Shown here piece after piece: positions 23,393-32,235 of a stretch of DNA of 40,125 bases. Below the pieces are notes generated by a model. The model made no database searches. It was not told where the DNA came from and saw nothing but the letters and a program-made list of their open reading frames with translations. The translations under genes were made by a program, and so were the position numbers. This DNA comes from Streptomyces sp. G44 (lineage in GTDB: Bacteria > Actinomycetota > Actinomycetes > Streptomycetales > Streptomycetaceae). Location of the stretch: NCBI RefSeq assembly GCF_016905445.1, contig NZ_JAFEXF010000052.1, positions 1 through 40,125 on the forward strand, given 5' to 3'. Within the stretch, counting starts at the first letter, position 1; the number at the start of each line of letters is the position of its first letter.

Positions 23393-23753
23393 TCAGTCCT
23401 TCCGGAGGAGGGCGACGGCGTTGCCGCCGCGCACGGAGTGGAAGTCGGCGTGGGCCGGGCGTGCGGAACGCGGCACGCCGACCGGGTCGTCGGTGCCCGT
23501 GTCGAACGGGGCGTCGGAGCCGAGCGGCACCCGGCCCGCCCCCGCCACCCGCACCAACTCCCGCAGGCGCGGCGGGGCCGTTGCGGCGGGTGTCCAGCGC
23601 TCGCGCCTCGGCGAGCCCCGGCCGCCCCTCGACCAGCGCCTCGATCTCGGGGAGCAGGACGTGGGCGTGTGCGTCCGCGGTGGGTCCGGGCACGACGGCG
23701 ACCGGCTCGGCGGTGGTCGGCCCCGTACCACCGGCAGCGGCAGACGCCGTCAC
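23393..23753 (-). pseudogene. Amidohydrolase with large internal deletion and frame change
   Basis: The start GTG 23753 overlaps the monooxygenase stop by 4 nt. The N-terminal part reads AEPVAVVPGPTADAHAHVLL then EARALDTRRNG, the metal-binding HxH opening of an aminocarboxymuconate-semialdehyde-decarboxylase-type amidohydrolase. After about 23570 the coding frame changes and continues with LRELVRVAGAGRVPLGSDAP and HADFHSVRGGNAVALLRKD, the family's C-terminal end. Only about 120 of the usual 320 or so residues remain, so the central barrel is missing. The gene cannot make an active enzyme. Confidence 0.75.
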
Positions 23754-24904
23754 GGCAGTTCCCGGAGCATGGTCATGGTGCGGGCCATGAGGCCGGGCAC
23801 ATCGGCGTCCCGCACCCCCTCCAGCTGCCACCGGCCGATCCGCACGGACGCCTCGACGACCGGCCGGACACGGGCGATCCGCCGCTCGTGGTATGCCTGG
23901 AACAGCGCGTCGTCCCAGGTGTCGGCGGCACCCAGCATCCCGGCGAGGACCCAGGCGTCCTCCAGGGACATGGCGGCGCCCTGGGCCAGGGTGGGCGGGC
24001 AGCAGTGGGCGGCGTCACCGATGAGGACGACGCGGTCGCGGTGCCAGGAGCCCTCGACCAGCATCCGGTCGAACCACGTGTAGTTGACCTTCGCCGGATC
24101 GGTGATGTGCTCGGTGATCCCGGGCCAGCGGCCGCCGTAGGCCGAGGCCAGGCGGCGCATCTCGTCCGCGTACGACGCGGGCGGTATCGAGGCGCGGTCC
24201 CGGTTGCCCTCGACGACGAAGGCGTACAGGGTGCTCTCGCCGGTGGGGCAGTAACCGGCGATGTAGGCGGGGCCGCCGTAGGTGACCTCGGCACGCGTCA
24301 CGCCGGCCGGGCGCGGGGCGGCGACGCGCCAGATGGCCATGCCGGTGGGCTCCGGCTCGGCCGTGACGCCGATCGCCGCGCGGGTGGCCGAGCCGAGACC
24401 GTCGGCGGCGATCACCAGGTCGTAGCGGCCCTCGGAGCCGTCGGAGAGCCGGACGCGCACGCCGTGGGCGTCCCGTTCGAGGATCTCGGCGGTCGTGCCG
24501 AGACGGACCGAGGCGCCGCTCGCGCGCACCGCCTCGATGAGGATCTGCTGGAGCCGAGGTCGCCGGATGCCGACGGCGGCGGGCAGGTCGTCGCCGCCGG
24601 TGCGCAGGTCGTCCCGCGCGTGCAGGACCGTGCCGTCGGGAGCGGTGATGCCGATCGAGTCGAAGCCGAAGCCGGCCGCGGCCACCCGCTCCCACACGCC
24701 GACTTCGCGCAGCACGCGCAGGGCGTTGCCCTGGAGGGTGATGCCGGAGCCGGCGGTGGCGTTCCAGTCGTCCTTCACCTCGATCAGGTCCACCGCGTGA
24801 CCGGCACGGCGCAGCAGGACCGTCACGGCGTTGCCGGCCGAGCCGCCGCCGATGACGAGGACCGTGCGGGGCCGGGCCGTGCGGGTCGTGCGGGGATGAG
24901 GCAT
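23750..24904 (-). CDS. FAD-dependent aromatic monooxygenase-like protein
   Basis: This 384-aa flavoprotein of the p-hydroxybenzoate-hydroxylase fold has the ADP-binding VLVIGGGSAGNAV at 15-27, the DG motif DLVIAADGLGSATR at 162-175 and the FAD-ribityl motif GDAAH at 296-300. ATG 24904 has GGAG 6 nt upstream. It should hydroxylate an aromatic ring using NAD(P)H, producing the diol cleaved by the extradiol dioxygenase downstream. The stop is translationally coupled to the decayed amidohydrolase, and a decayed cyclase-family gene lies immediately upstream. Confidence 0.87.
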   Translation of the reverse strand: MPHPRTTRTARPRTVLVIGGGSAGNAVTVLLRRAGHAVDLIEVKDDWNATAGSGITLQGNALRVLREVGVWERVAAAGFGFDSIGITAPDGTVLHARDDLRTGGDDLPAAVGIRRPRLQQILIEAVRASGASVRLGTTAEILERDAHGVRVRLSDGSEGRYDLVIAADGLGSATRAAIGVTAEPEPTGMAIWRVAAPRPAGVTRAEVTYGGPAYIAGYCPTGESTLYAFVVEGNRDRASIPPASYADEMRRLASAYGGRWPGITEHITDPAKVNYTWFDRMLVEGSWHRDRVVLIGDAAHCCPPTLAQGAAMSLEDAWVLAGMLGAADTWDDALFQAYHERRIARVRPVVEASVRIGRWQLEGVRDADVPGLMARTMTMLRELP

Positions 24905-24927
24905 GGTCAACTCCGTGCTGTTTGCGC

Positions 24928-25091
24928 CTACTTGACGGCGGTTGGACAGGCGGGTGAGCCGACGGCGTCCTCGAACTCGTTGGGGCGGGCCTCGAACCCC
25001 CAGGTGCCGGTGGCGATCGCGGCGGTCTGCGGACGGTGCAGCCCCCGGCCGTGCTGAAGGACGGGCCGGGGGCCGTCCCACCGGCGTACTC
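24928..25091 (-). pseudogene. Cyclase-family (kynurenine-formamidase-like) hydrolase remnant
   Basis: Two fragments in different frames resemble the C-terminal part of PF04199-type cyclases. EYAGGTAPGPSFSTAGG (about 25091-25045) is followed after a frame change by LHRPQTAAIATGTWGFEARP, NEFEDAV and an early stop at 24928. The usual ending and the N-terminal two-thirds with the HxGTHxDxP metal site are absent. The remnant fills the 306-bp gap between FAH and monooxygenase genes, where this family often sits in related clusters. It is judged by eye only. Confidence 0.6.
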
Positions 25092-25210
25092 CCGCCGGCC
25101 TCCGCTTCCCGCTGCGCGGAGCGCTGGAGCGGCATGGCCTTCACGTCGCCGGAGCCGCCGTGGCCGCGCCGCCGGCCCCTCCGCGGGCCGTCCCTGTCGC
25201 AGCGCTGCCG

Positions 25211-26209
25211 TCACCACGCCGCCACCGCCGCGGCGCAGCGGACGCGCTGCGCGCCGAGCCCGGTGATGGCGCCGTCCATGACGTCACCGTCGCGCAGGAA
25301 CCGCCCCCAGTGCATGCCGTTGCCGGCCGGGGAGCCCGTCAGGAGCAGGTCGCCGGGGAGGAGCCGGGCGGCCTGCGAGGCGTACGCGACCATGCGGGCC
25401 ACGCCGAAGATCATGTCCTTGGTGGACTCGTCCTGCATCGTCTCGCCGTTCAGCTTCAGCGTCAGGCGCAGGTCGTCCGGATCGCCGATCGACTCGGCGG
25501 GCACGAGCCACGGACCGAGCGGAGTGAAACCGGGCGCGTTCTTGCTCCGCAGCCAGTCCGTGCCGATCTGCGGCATGTCCCGGCGGAAGACGCTCGCGCG
25601 GTCGGTGAGGTCGTTGGCGATCGTGTACCCGGCGACGTACTCCAGCGCCCGCGCCACGGACACGCGATGGGCGGGACGCCCGATGACCACCGCCAACTCC
25701 AGTTCCCAGTCCGGCTTCTCGGCCCAGGCGGGCAGCACCACCTCGTCGTACGGCCCGGTGATCGCGCTCGGCAGGCCGGTGAAGACGTAGGGCAGGTCCT
25801 CGGCGGCCCGCCGGTCCATGATCTGCGCCGCCTCGGCGCGCCGCACCCCCTCCGGGCGGTCGTCTCCCGGGGCCTTGTGCGCGACGTGCAGATCGATGAC
25901 GTGCCGGCGGTAGTTGGCCCCGGACTGGAACACCTGCCGGGGTTCGACCGGCGCGTGCACCCGGAACTCCGCCAGCGGCCAGCGCTCCGGCGAGCCGGCA
26001 CCGGCAAGGGACCGCAGACGCGGCAGCGCCGCGGTCCAGTCCTCCAGCAGCCGACGGACCGTCAACCGGCCGTCGCCGAACGCCGTGCGCAGGTCCACGA
26101 CGAGCTCTTCGGGGGTGACCAGCGCGGGGAACGCGGGCCCGTCCGGGGCCGAGAGGGTCGCGAGGGCGAAGGGTCCGGCGAACAGCGGGGACGCGGGAAC
26201 GGATTGCAC
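25211..26209 (-). CDS. Fumarylacetoacetate hydrolase-family protein
   Basis: This 332-aa FAH-fold protein carries the metal site Glu169-x-Glu171 (PDWELELAVVIGRP) and Asp200 (YTIANDLTDR), and the core LLTGSPAGNG motif. Family members hydrolyse or decarboxylate 2,4-dioxo acids released after ring cleavage (fumarylacetoacetate hydrolase, HpcE/MhpD-like enzymes). GTG 26209 has GGAGG 7 nt upstream; the longer frame to 26431 runs into the promoter region. It is the first gene of the minus-strand aromatic cluster, divergent from a LysR regulator. It probably acts after ring opening. Confidence 0.85.
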   Translation of the reverse strand: MQSVPASPLFAGPFALATLSAPDGPAFPALVTPEELVVDLRTAFGDGRLTVRRLLEDWTAALPRLRSLAGAGSPERWPLAEFRVHAPVEPRQVFQSGANYRRHVIDLHVAHKAPGDDRPEGVRRAEAAQIMDRRAAEDLPYVFTGLPSAITGPYDEVVLPAWAEKPDWELELAVVIGRPAHRVSVARALEYVAGYTIANDLTDRASVFRRDMPQIGTDWLRSKNAPGFTPLGPWLVPAESIGDPDDLRLTLKLNGETMQDESTKDMIFGVARMVAYASQAARLLPGDLLLTGSPAGNGMHWGRFLRDGDVMDGAITGLGAQRVRCAAAVAAW

Positions 26210-26231
26210 GGCATGTCCTCCTGATTGCGGT

Positions 26232-26295
26232 GCCACTAATGTGGCCCCGGCACCGCTGATCAGGGAAATCGATTGTGTGGATGGCTGCCATCCAC
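26232..26295. promoter_or_regulatory. Two palindromes in the FAH/LysR divergent promoter
   Basis: GCCAC-TAAT-GTGGC (26232-26245) and the stronger GTGGATGG-CTG-CCATCCAC (26277-26295) lie between the divergent genes. They are good candidates for the regulatory and activation sites of the LysR-type protein encoded at 26361. Confidence 0.5.
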
Positions 26296-26360
26296 CACAC
26301 GGATCCCTCCTAGTCGGCGCCGCACCGGTCGGCAGCCGAAGCAGCGGCGAGGGGAAGCAC

Positions 26361-27368
26361 ATGAATCTGGCCCGCCTGGATCTCAATCTCGTCGTCGCCC
26401 TGCGCGCGTTGCTGGAGGAACGCAACGTCACCCGCGCCGGGCAGCGCGTCGGACTGAGCCAGCCCGCGATGAGCGCCGCCCTGTCCCGGCTGCGCCGCCA
26501 TTTCGACGACGACCTGCTCGCCCGCGTCGGCGGCCACTACGAGCTGACCGCCCTCGGCCAAGTACTCCTCGACCGCACCGCCACCGCCCACGACGTGCTG
26601 GAGCGCCTCTTCTCCAGCCGGGCCGAGTTCGACCCGTCGCGGGAGAGCCGCGAGTTCACGCTGGTGGCGTCCGACTACGCCGTCGCCGTGTTCGGCGCCG
26701 CACTCGCGCGCGTCGTGCACCAAGAGGCCCCCGGCATCCGACTGCGCTTCGCGCAGACCCCGACCAGCGCGGTCGACGACACGGCCACGCTGCTCAGCGC
26801 GGTCGACGGGCTGCTCATGCCGCACGGCGTCATCAGCGGCTTTCCCGCCACCGATCTCTACGAGGACCGCTGGGTCTTCGTGGTCGCCGAGGACCACCCG
26901 GACGTCGAGGACCGGCTGACCCGCCAGGACCTGGCCCGCCTGCCCTGGGTGACCTACCAGCGCACCTACGACGCTCCGCCGGTCCGGCAGCTCGGCATGC
27001 TCGGGGTGGAACCACGGGCGGAGGTGTCCGTCGACCACTTCCAGATGCTGCCGCTGCTCGTGGCGGGCACCCGGCGGATCGCCCTGGTCCAGGACCGGCT
27101 CGCCCGCCTGATGGCTCCGCACGCCGCGGTCCGCGTCCTGGAACCGCCGTACGAGGCGGTGCCCCTGCGGGAGGCCATGTGGTGGCACCCGGTCCACACG
27201 CACGACGCCGCGCACATCTGGCTGCGTGAGACCGCCGCACGGGTCGGGCGGCGCCTGGGCGGAGCGCCGAGCCAGTGGGCACGGGCCGCGGAGCAGGCGG
27301 CCGGCGCGCGGCTGCCTCAGGCCGTACGGACCGGTTCGTCACCGGCCGGTGCCGGCTCGACTTCGTAG
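26361..27368 (+). CDS. LysR-type regulator of the aromatic cluster (NodD-like)
   Basis: The 335-aa protein begins MNLARLDLNLVVALRALLEE, with a winged helix (NVTRAGQRVGLSQPAMSAAL) and an effector domain from about residue 90. The extended C-terminal tail (HIWLRETAARVGRR onward) resembles NodD/NahR-type members that sense aromatic inducers. ATG 26361 has GAGGGGA upstream. It is divergent from the FAH gene with two palindromes between. It looks intact even though two genes of its presumed regulon are decayed. Confidence 0.88.
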   Translation: MNLARLDLNLVVALRALLEERNVTRAGQRVGLSQPAMSAALSRLRRHFDDDLLARVGGHYELTALGQVLLDRTATAHDVLERLFSSRAEFDPSRESREFTLVASDYAVAVFGAALARVVHQEAPGIRLRFAQTPTSAVDDTATLLSAVDGLLMPHGVISGFPATDLYEDRWVFVVAEDHPDVEDRLTRQDLARLPWVTYQRTYDAPPVRQLGMLGVEPRAEVSVDHFQMLPLLVAGTRRIALVQDRLARLMAPHAAVRVLEPPYEAVPLREAMWWHPVHTHDAAHIWLRETAARVGRRLGGAPSQWARAAEQAAGARLPQAVRTGSSPAGAGSTS

Positions 27369-27486
27369 GTCTGTCTGTGCACGCACCGCCGCGAAGACTT
27401 GGAGGCCGCTCTCATGAGGGTGACCGAAGTCGTCGCCGGCCCGTGTGGCCGAGTGGCTGCCGGGGGGGCATGGTCGCGAGGCCGGG

Positions 27487-29187
27487 TCAGGCGCGTGGCC
27501 GCGTGCCGTGGCACGTGAAGCCGTGCGCGGAGTCGGGGTCTCCGTGGCCGCGGTACTTCGGCCAGGAGGGGTAGGCGCACAGGGGCCGGGTACGGGCGTT
27601 TCCGGCGGGGCCGGTGTCGGTGACGACGGGGTGCGAGGGTGCCTCGCCGTCTTCCGTCCAGGTCTCCAGCGCGCTCAGCGAGTCGTAGCTCGCCGCGAAG
27701 GCCGCGTCCACGTTGACGTGGTTGGCGCCGGGTATGAGATACAGGCGGGCGAAGGCGCCGGTGGCACGCGGGCCCATACGTTTCTGGACGCGCCGGAAGT
27801 ACTCGACGGTGGAGCGGTGGCTGACGAGTTCGTCCGCGGTGCCGTGCAGCAGGAGGAGCTTTCCGCCCGCCGCGGAGAAGCGGCGCAGGTCGGGGTCGTT
27901 GACGTCCTGCAAGGCGGACAGACGGCTGATGCGCCGCTGCCAGGCGCCGGGGCGGCGGGGGTCCACGGCCAGCGCGTCGTGCGCCGGGTCGCGGGTGACG
28001 AAGTACCGCACCCACTGCTCCCAGAACTGGACGCCGTAACCGCTGTCCTTCGGCATCGGGTGGCTAGGCGCCCGGACGCCCATGCCCAGCAGAGGGGTGG
28101 TCATGTCGGCGCCGGAGAGGAAGGGGAAGCCCGGATATCCGGTCTCCCCGCTGGCCAGGCGGTACTTCCAGCGCAGTGGGGAGGAGAGCGCCTCGACGGC
28201 GCGGATCTGCCGGGGCGACAGACAGCGTCCGGTGGTCTCCGCGGCCCGGGAGCGCCTGGCGTCCCGTGAGCCCTCGGCGTCCTCGCCGTCCGGGCAGCGC
28301 AGGGCGCGGGGCCGGAACCGGCAGCCTGCTTCGTCGGAGATGACGCCGTCCCGCAGACCGTCGTCGCCGTCACAGGATGTGATGACGGCGCGGTACAGGA
28401 GATCCTGGTCAGCCGGTTCGAGGAAGGCACCCGGGCGGGCGAGCACCTGGGCCTCGTGGCCGAAGAAGAGGTTGAGGGCGGCGGCGTTCCAGGCGGGGTA
28501 GGCGGCGATGACGCCGTCGAAGTCGGTGGGCCATCGCTGGGCGACGGCGAGTGCCTCGCGTCCGCCGCTGGAGCCGCCGGCGACGTAGGTGTGGGCGGGG
28601 GCGGTCCGGTAGTACGTGTGGATGATGTGGCGCGCGGCGTCGTGGGTCTTCTTCAGCGCGTCCCCGGCGAAGTTGCGCACGGCCTCGTCGTTGAGCCCGA
28701 AGGAGCCGTCCAGGGAGGTGGTCGGTCTGAAGTCGGGGGCCGCCTGGTGGCCGGAGTCACTGGCGTAGGTGGCGTAACCGCGGCTGAGCGGGCGCGGGTG
28801 GCCCACCGGGCCGAAGGGCACGTTGCCCGTGACATCGGGGATGGTGCCGTCGTAGCCCCCGCCGCCGAACATCAGCGACTTCTCGTTCCACTGCCGGGGC
28901 AGGGCGACGCGCAGGGTGATGTCGGGCGCCTCTGGGTCCACGGGGTGGATGACCGCCTCGACCCGGCAGTACGCGCCGGTCGCCGAAGTCCCGCCGCCCG
29001 AGGGGGAGATGGCGTTCGCCGCGCTCACCTCGCCGCCGGTGGTGGGCAGTCCGATCAGTGAGGCGGGCAACCGCAGGCCGCGCAGACCGCCGCAGTCAGC
29101 CGGCCGCGGGGCGGCGTGTGCCGGGGGGAGGAGCGTGCCGCTGCCCAGAGCGCAGGCGAGCGCTGTCGCGGCGATGGCCTTCTTCAT
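27487..29187 (-). CDS. Secreted tannase/feruloyl-esterase-family hydrolase
   Basis: The 566-aa protein starts at ATG 29187 (GGAG upstream) with a Sec signal ending near AHA (residue 25). It belongs to the tannase family: LMFGGGGYDG, the nucleophile elbow VAGGSSGGREA with Ser207, a lid region with Cys pairs, then an acid in GTADELVS and the His in PGANHVNVD. Family members cleave esters of aromatic acids (gallic, ferulic, terephthalate half-esters). The Cys pair that normally neighbours the catalytic Ser and His (CS...HC) is absent at both sites. It is downstream of a PucR-type regulator on the same strand. Confidence 0.85.
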   Translation of the reverse strand: MKKAIAATALACALGSGTLLPPAHAAPRPADCGGLRGLRLPASLIGLPTTGGEVSAANAISPSGGGTSATGAYCRVEAVIHPVDPEAPDITLRVALPRQWNEKSLMFGGGGYDGTIPDVTGNVPFGPVGHPRPLSRGYATYASDSGHQAAPDFRPTTSLDGSFGLNDEAVRNFAGDALKKTHDAARHIIHTYYRTAPAHTYVAGGSSGGREALAVAQRWPTDFDGVIAAYPAWNAAALNLFFGHEAQVLARPGAFLEPADQDLLYRAVITSCDGDDGLRDGVISDEAGCRFRPRALRCPDGEDAEGSRDARRSRAAETTGRCLSPRQIRAVEALSSPLRWKYRLASGETGYPGFPFLSGADMTTPLLGMGVRAPSHPMPKDSGYGVQFWEQWVRYFVTRDPAHDALAVDPRRPGAWQRRISRLSALQDVNDPDLRRFSAAGGKLLLLHGTADELVSHRSTVEYFRRVQKRMGPRATGAFARLYLIPGANHVNVDAAFAASYDSLSALETWTEDGEAPSHPVVTDTGPAGNARTRPLCAYPSWPKYRGHGDPDSAHGFTCHGTRPRA

Positions 29188-29309
29188 GGAGTCTCCGTCG
29201 CTTGTGCCTCGTGCTCACGAGACGCACAGGTTACGAAGCGTGCCGGCGACGGCGGTATGGGTCGGACGCACACATGGGCTGCCCGCGACATGTGCCGGCC
29301 GGCGGGGGG

Positions 29310-31187
29310 CTAGGGCTTGCTGACTCTCAGCAGCCGCAGGGCGACCTGGATCTCCAGGAGCCGTTCCGGGTCGCGCCAGGTGGCGCCGAGGAGTCGGCTG
29401 ACCCGGCTGAGGCGTTGGGTGACGGTGTTCACGTGCAGGTGCAGCTCGTGTGCGGTGTTGCGGGCGTGCCGGCCGGTGCGGCAGTACGTGTCGAGGGTGT
29501 GCACCAGGTCGGAGTGGTGGGCGCGGTCGTAGGCGATGACCGGGCCGATGACGGATTCGATGAAGGAGGCGGTCGCCGGCTCGCCGCTGAAGAGGGCTCC
29601 GACGAACCCGAGTCGGCGGGTGTCGGCGAGCTCGCCCGTCCTGCCGAGGGCGACCAGGGCGTGCAGACAGTTGTCCGCCTCGTGGAAGGCCGCGGCGACG
29701 TGGTGCAGGTCCACGGCTCGCGCTGTTCCGGCGGTGACGGGATGGCGTGAGGTCCGCGCCAGTTCCTCGACGGCGCAGCGCGCCACCTCGTACGGGTCGT
29801 CTCCCGGCAGCAGCAGGACGACGGTGTCGCGGCGGAGGGCGGCGAGGCCGTGGGAGCGCCGGGCGATGGCCGCGGCGGTCGCGTGGACCCGCTCGCGCGG
29901 TTCGTCGTCGGTCCGGGCCACCACCACGGTGCGGCAGGCGGCCAGGTCGACGCCGAGCAGGGCGGCCCGGTGCCGCAGCAGGTCGTGGTCCTTGCCGGGC
30001 GCGTCCAGCAGATCGCCCAGCAGCTCTCCGCGCACGCGCGCCTCGGCCTCCGCCATGCGTCTGCGGGTGACGAGTACGAGGGAGGCCACCAGCGCGGCCC
30101 TCTCCAGGATGCGCCGGTCGGCGGCGTCGATCTGCGCGGTGGCGCTCAGGATGATCGTGCCGAGGGGTTCGGATTCGGTGATCAGGGGAACGGCGCACCG
30201 CGTCGCGCGGACCAGGGTGTGTCCGGCCCGCCAGGCGTCCGCGCCGAGCCGGCCGAGTTCAGCGGCCGGCACCGCCTCCTGGCCGCAGGACCGGGCCACG
30301 ACGTTGTTCTCCTCGTCGAGTACGACCACCGTTCCCGCGACCGCGGCGGCGGTCGCCTGGACGACTTCGTCGACGCCGTTGCCCTGGATGACCAGGCGGG
30401 TGAGGCGTTCATGGACCTCCGCGGTGCGCTCCAGGTCCGCCATGTGGGAGCTGATCGTGTCGTTGGCGACCCGCAGCTCCGCCACGGCCTGTTGGGCGGC
30501 GCTGAGCAGCCGGCTGTTCTCGATGGCCACGGCCGCGTGCGAACCGAGCATCAGCAGCACGGTGATGTCCCGGCTGCTGAACGCGCGCCGGCTGCGGTGT
30601 GCGGCCAGCAGGACCCCGATCACCTCCTGATTGAGCTTGACCGGCACCCCCAGCAAGGACTCGATGCGCTCCGCGGCGACGGTCCTGTCGATCTCGCGGG
30701 TGTGGGTGAAGGAATCGTCGGTCGGGTAGGAGGCGACGGAGTACGGCTCACCCGTGCGCGCCACGATCCCTCCCACACCGGTGCCGACCGGCAGCCGCAG
30801 TTCGCGCAGCAGGCCGGAGATGTTGCCGGCGGCCGCCTTGATGTAACTGTCGCCGCGGCCGCGGTCGCTGAGGCTGATGTAGGCCAGGTCGCAGTCGAGC
30901 AGCCGCCGTGCCCGGTCGGCGATGGCCTGGAGGATCGGGTCGAGGGCCCGCAACGAGGCCAGGTCGTTGGCGGTGTCGTTGAGCAGCTGAAGCTCCGCCT
31001 CGTTGCGGCGGTGCCGCATGAGCTTCTCCCGCAGCCGCAGCGCGATCGCCCGCTCCTCCTCCAGCGCGTCGAGGCGGCCGGGCGGCTCTCCCGCGGCGCG
31101 GGCCGACGTGAGCACCTCGTCGAAGGCTTCCATGTCCGCGTCGTCGAGCAGCAGTTCCAGGAAAGACATGCCGTACGTGTGTGCCAT
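29310..31187 (-). CDS. GAF-domain PucR/CdaR-family transcriptional regulator
   Basis: The 625-aa protein starts at ATG 31187 (GGAGG 4 nt upstream); the longer frame to 31385 has no ribosome site. An N-terminal helical stretch (1-65) is followed by a GAF domain (about 75-250: DLAYISLSDRGRGDSYIKAA). A middle ligand-type domain (about 270-400), a GGDEF-like PucR middle region and a C-terminal PucR helix-turn-helix (HELHLHVNTVTQRLSRVSRL) complete it. Such regulators respond to small molecules and activate catabolic genes. Spacing of 109 bp and 122 bp to the flanking minus-strand genes suggests control of the tannase-like esterase, the acyl-CoA dehydrogenase or both. Confidence 0.88.
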   Translation of the reverse strand: MAHTYGMSFLELLLDDADMEAFDEVLTSARAAGEPPGRLDALEEERAIALRLREKLMRHRRNEAELQLLNDTANDLASLRALDPILQAIADRARRLLDCDLAYISLSDRGRGDSYIKAAAGNISGLLRELRLPVGTGVGGIVARTGEPYSVASYPTDDSFTHTREIDRTVAAERIESLLGVPVKLNQEVIGVLLAAHRSRRAFSSRDITVLLMLGSHAAVAIENSRLLSAAQQAVAELRVANDTISSHMADLERTAEVHERLTRLVIQGNGVDEVVQATAAAVAGTVVVLDEENNVVARSCGQEAVPAAELGRLGADAWRAGHTLVRATRCAVPLITESEPLGTIILSATAQIDAADRRILERAALVASLVLVTRRRMAEAEARVRGELLGDLLDAPGKDHDLLRHRAALLGVDLAACRTVVVARTDDEPRERVHATAAAIARRSHGLAALRRDTVVLLLPGDDPYEVARCAVEELARTSRHPVTAGTARAVDLHHVAAAFHEADNCLHALVALGRTGELADTRRLGFVGALFSGEPATASFIESVIGPVIAYDRAHHSDLVHTLDTYCRTGRHARNTAHELHLHVNTVTQRLSRVSRLLGATWRDPERLLEIQVALRLLRVSKP

Positions 31188-31296
31188 CGGCCCTCCGTCG
31201 ACCTGTGCCGTCGCGGCCCGGCAAGTATGGGCCGCATCACCGGCGAGAGCACCGGGGCGGTCCACGGCGAACCGCCTCCCGCCGTTCTCGTGGCCG

Positions 31297-32235
31297 TCAT
31301 CGTCGCCCCCGGCCGGCCCGGGCGTCCTGCGGTTCGACGAGGTTGCGGCGGACACCGTCCTCCAGGCGCCGCGCCACGTCCTCACCCCGCCCGGCCGGCC
31401 AGGTCAGCAGCCCGCCTCCGGAGGCGCGGCCTCGGCGCCCGGCGGCGAGGGGCTCGTCGAGTGCGGGAAAGGTGACGGCGGCCGACAGGTGGGGCGCCAG
31501 GCTGTCGAGGATGTTCCTGGTCAGGTCCAGGCCGATGAAGTCAGCGTTCTCCATGGGGCCCACGGCCGACCAGCGCAGACCCAGGCTCGACCGCATGACC
31601 GTGTCGATCGTCACCGGGTCGCACACGTCCTGCTCCAACAGGTGCAGTGCCTCCCGCAGCAGCGCGAACTGGAGCCGGTTGCCGATGAAGCCCGGGACGT
31701 CGCGGCGCAGGCGCACCGTCGTCTTGCCCATCCCGTTCAGCAGGTCGCACGCTTCCTGCACGAACCGCGGGTCCGTCTCCGCGCCCGGGGCGACCTCGAC
31801 GAGCGGCATGAGGTGGGGCGGGTTCCACCAGTGCACTCCCACCAGCCGCCGCGGGTGCCGCATCCCCTTGGCGATCTCGGTGAGGGGCAGCACCGAGGTG
31901 TTGGACCACACCGGCAACACGGCCGGAACCTCCGCTTCCAGCGCTTCCAGGACCTGATGCTTGACATCCAGCCGCTCGGGGACGGCCTCGATGACGGCGT
32001 CCACGCGCGAAACCCCGTCCGACAGGTTCTTCGCCGCCGTGACACGCGCGCCGACCGGTCCGACGTCGCCCGGCGGCATGCCGCAGCGTTCCAGGGCCCG
32101 CACGACGCGCTCGTCGAGGGAGGCCAGGGTCGCCGGGTCCGCGTCGTACACGACCGCACGGTGCCCCGCTCGGGCGAGAGCGACAGCGATCCCATGCCCC
32201 ATGAGCCCGCCGCCGATGATTCCGAACCGGGTCAT
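31297..32235 (-). CDS. 3-hydroxyacyl-CoA dehydrogenase-family oxidoreductase
   Basis: The 312-aa protein has a Rossmann domain opening RFGIIGGGLMGHGIAVALAR, the AVIEAVPERLDVKHQV segment, SNTSVLPLTEIA and the catalytic-type His in GVHWWNPPHLMPLVEV. The C-terminal dimer domain begins PGFIGNRLQFALLREA. The WWNPP variant of the usual HFFNPV loop is typical of the lambda-crystallin/carnitine-dehydrogenase-like branch, so the substrate may be a polar 3-hydroxy acid instead of an acyl-CoA. ATG 32235 has GGAGG 8 nt upstream. Confidence 0.87.
   Translation of the reverse strand: MTRFGIIGGGLMGHGIAVALARAGHRAVVYDADPATLASLDERVVRALERCGMPPGDVGPVGARVTAAKNLSDGVSRVDAVIEAVPERLDVKHQVLEALEAEVPAVLPVWSNTSVLPLTEIAKGMRHPRRLVGVHWWNPPHLMPLVEVAPGAETDPRFVQEACDLLNGMGKTTVRLRRDVPGFIGNRLQFALLREALHLLEQDVCDPVTIDTVMRSSLGLRWSAVGPMENADFIGLDLTRNILDSLAPHLSAAVTFPALDEPLAAGRRGRASGGGLLTWPAGRGEDVARRLEDGVRRNLVEPQDARAGRGRR

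Noticed and set aside
27441..27460. GTGTGGCCGAGTGGCTG, similar to the D-arm of a tRNA-Ser
   Set aside because: No acceptor stem, anticodon arm or T-arm follows in the expected positions, so it is a chance match.
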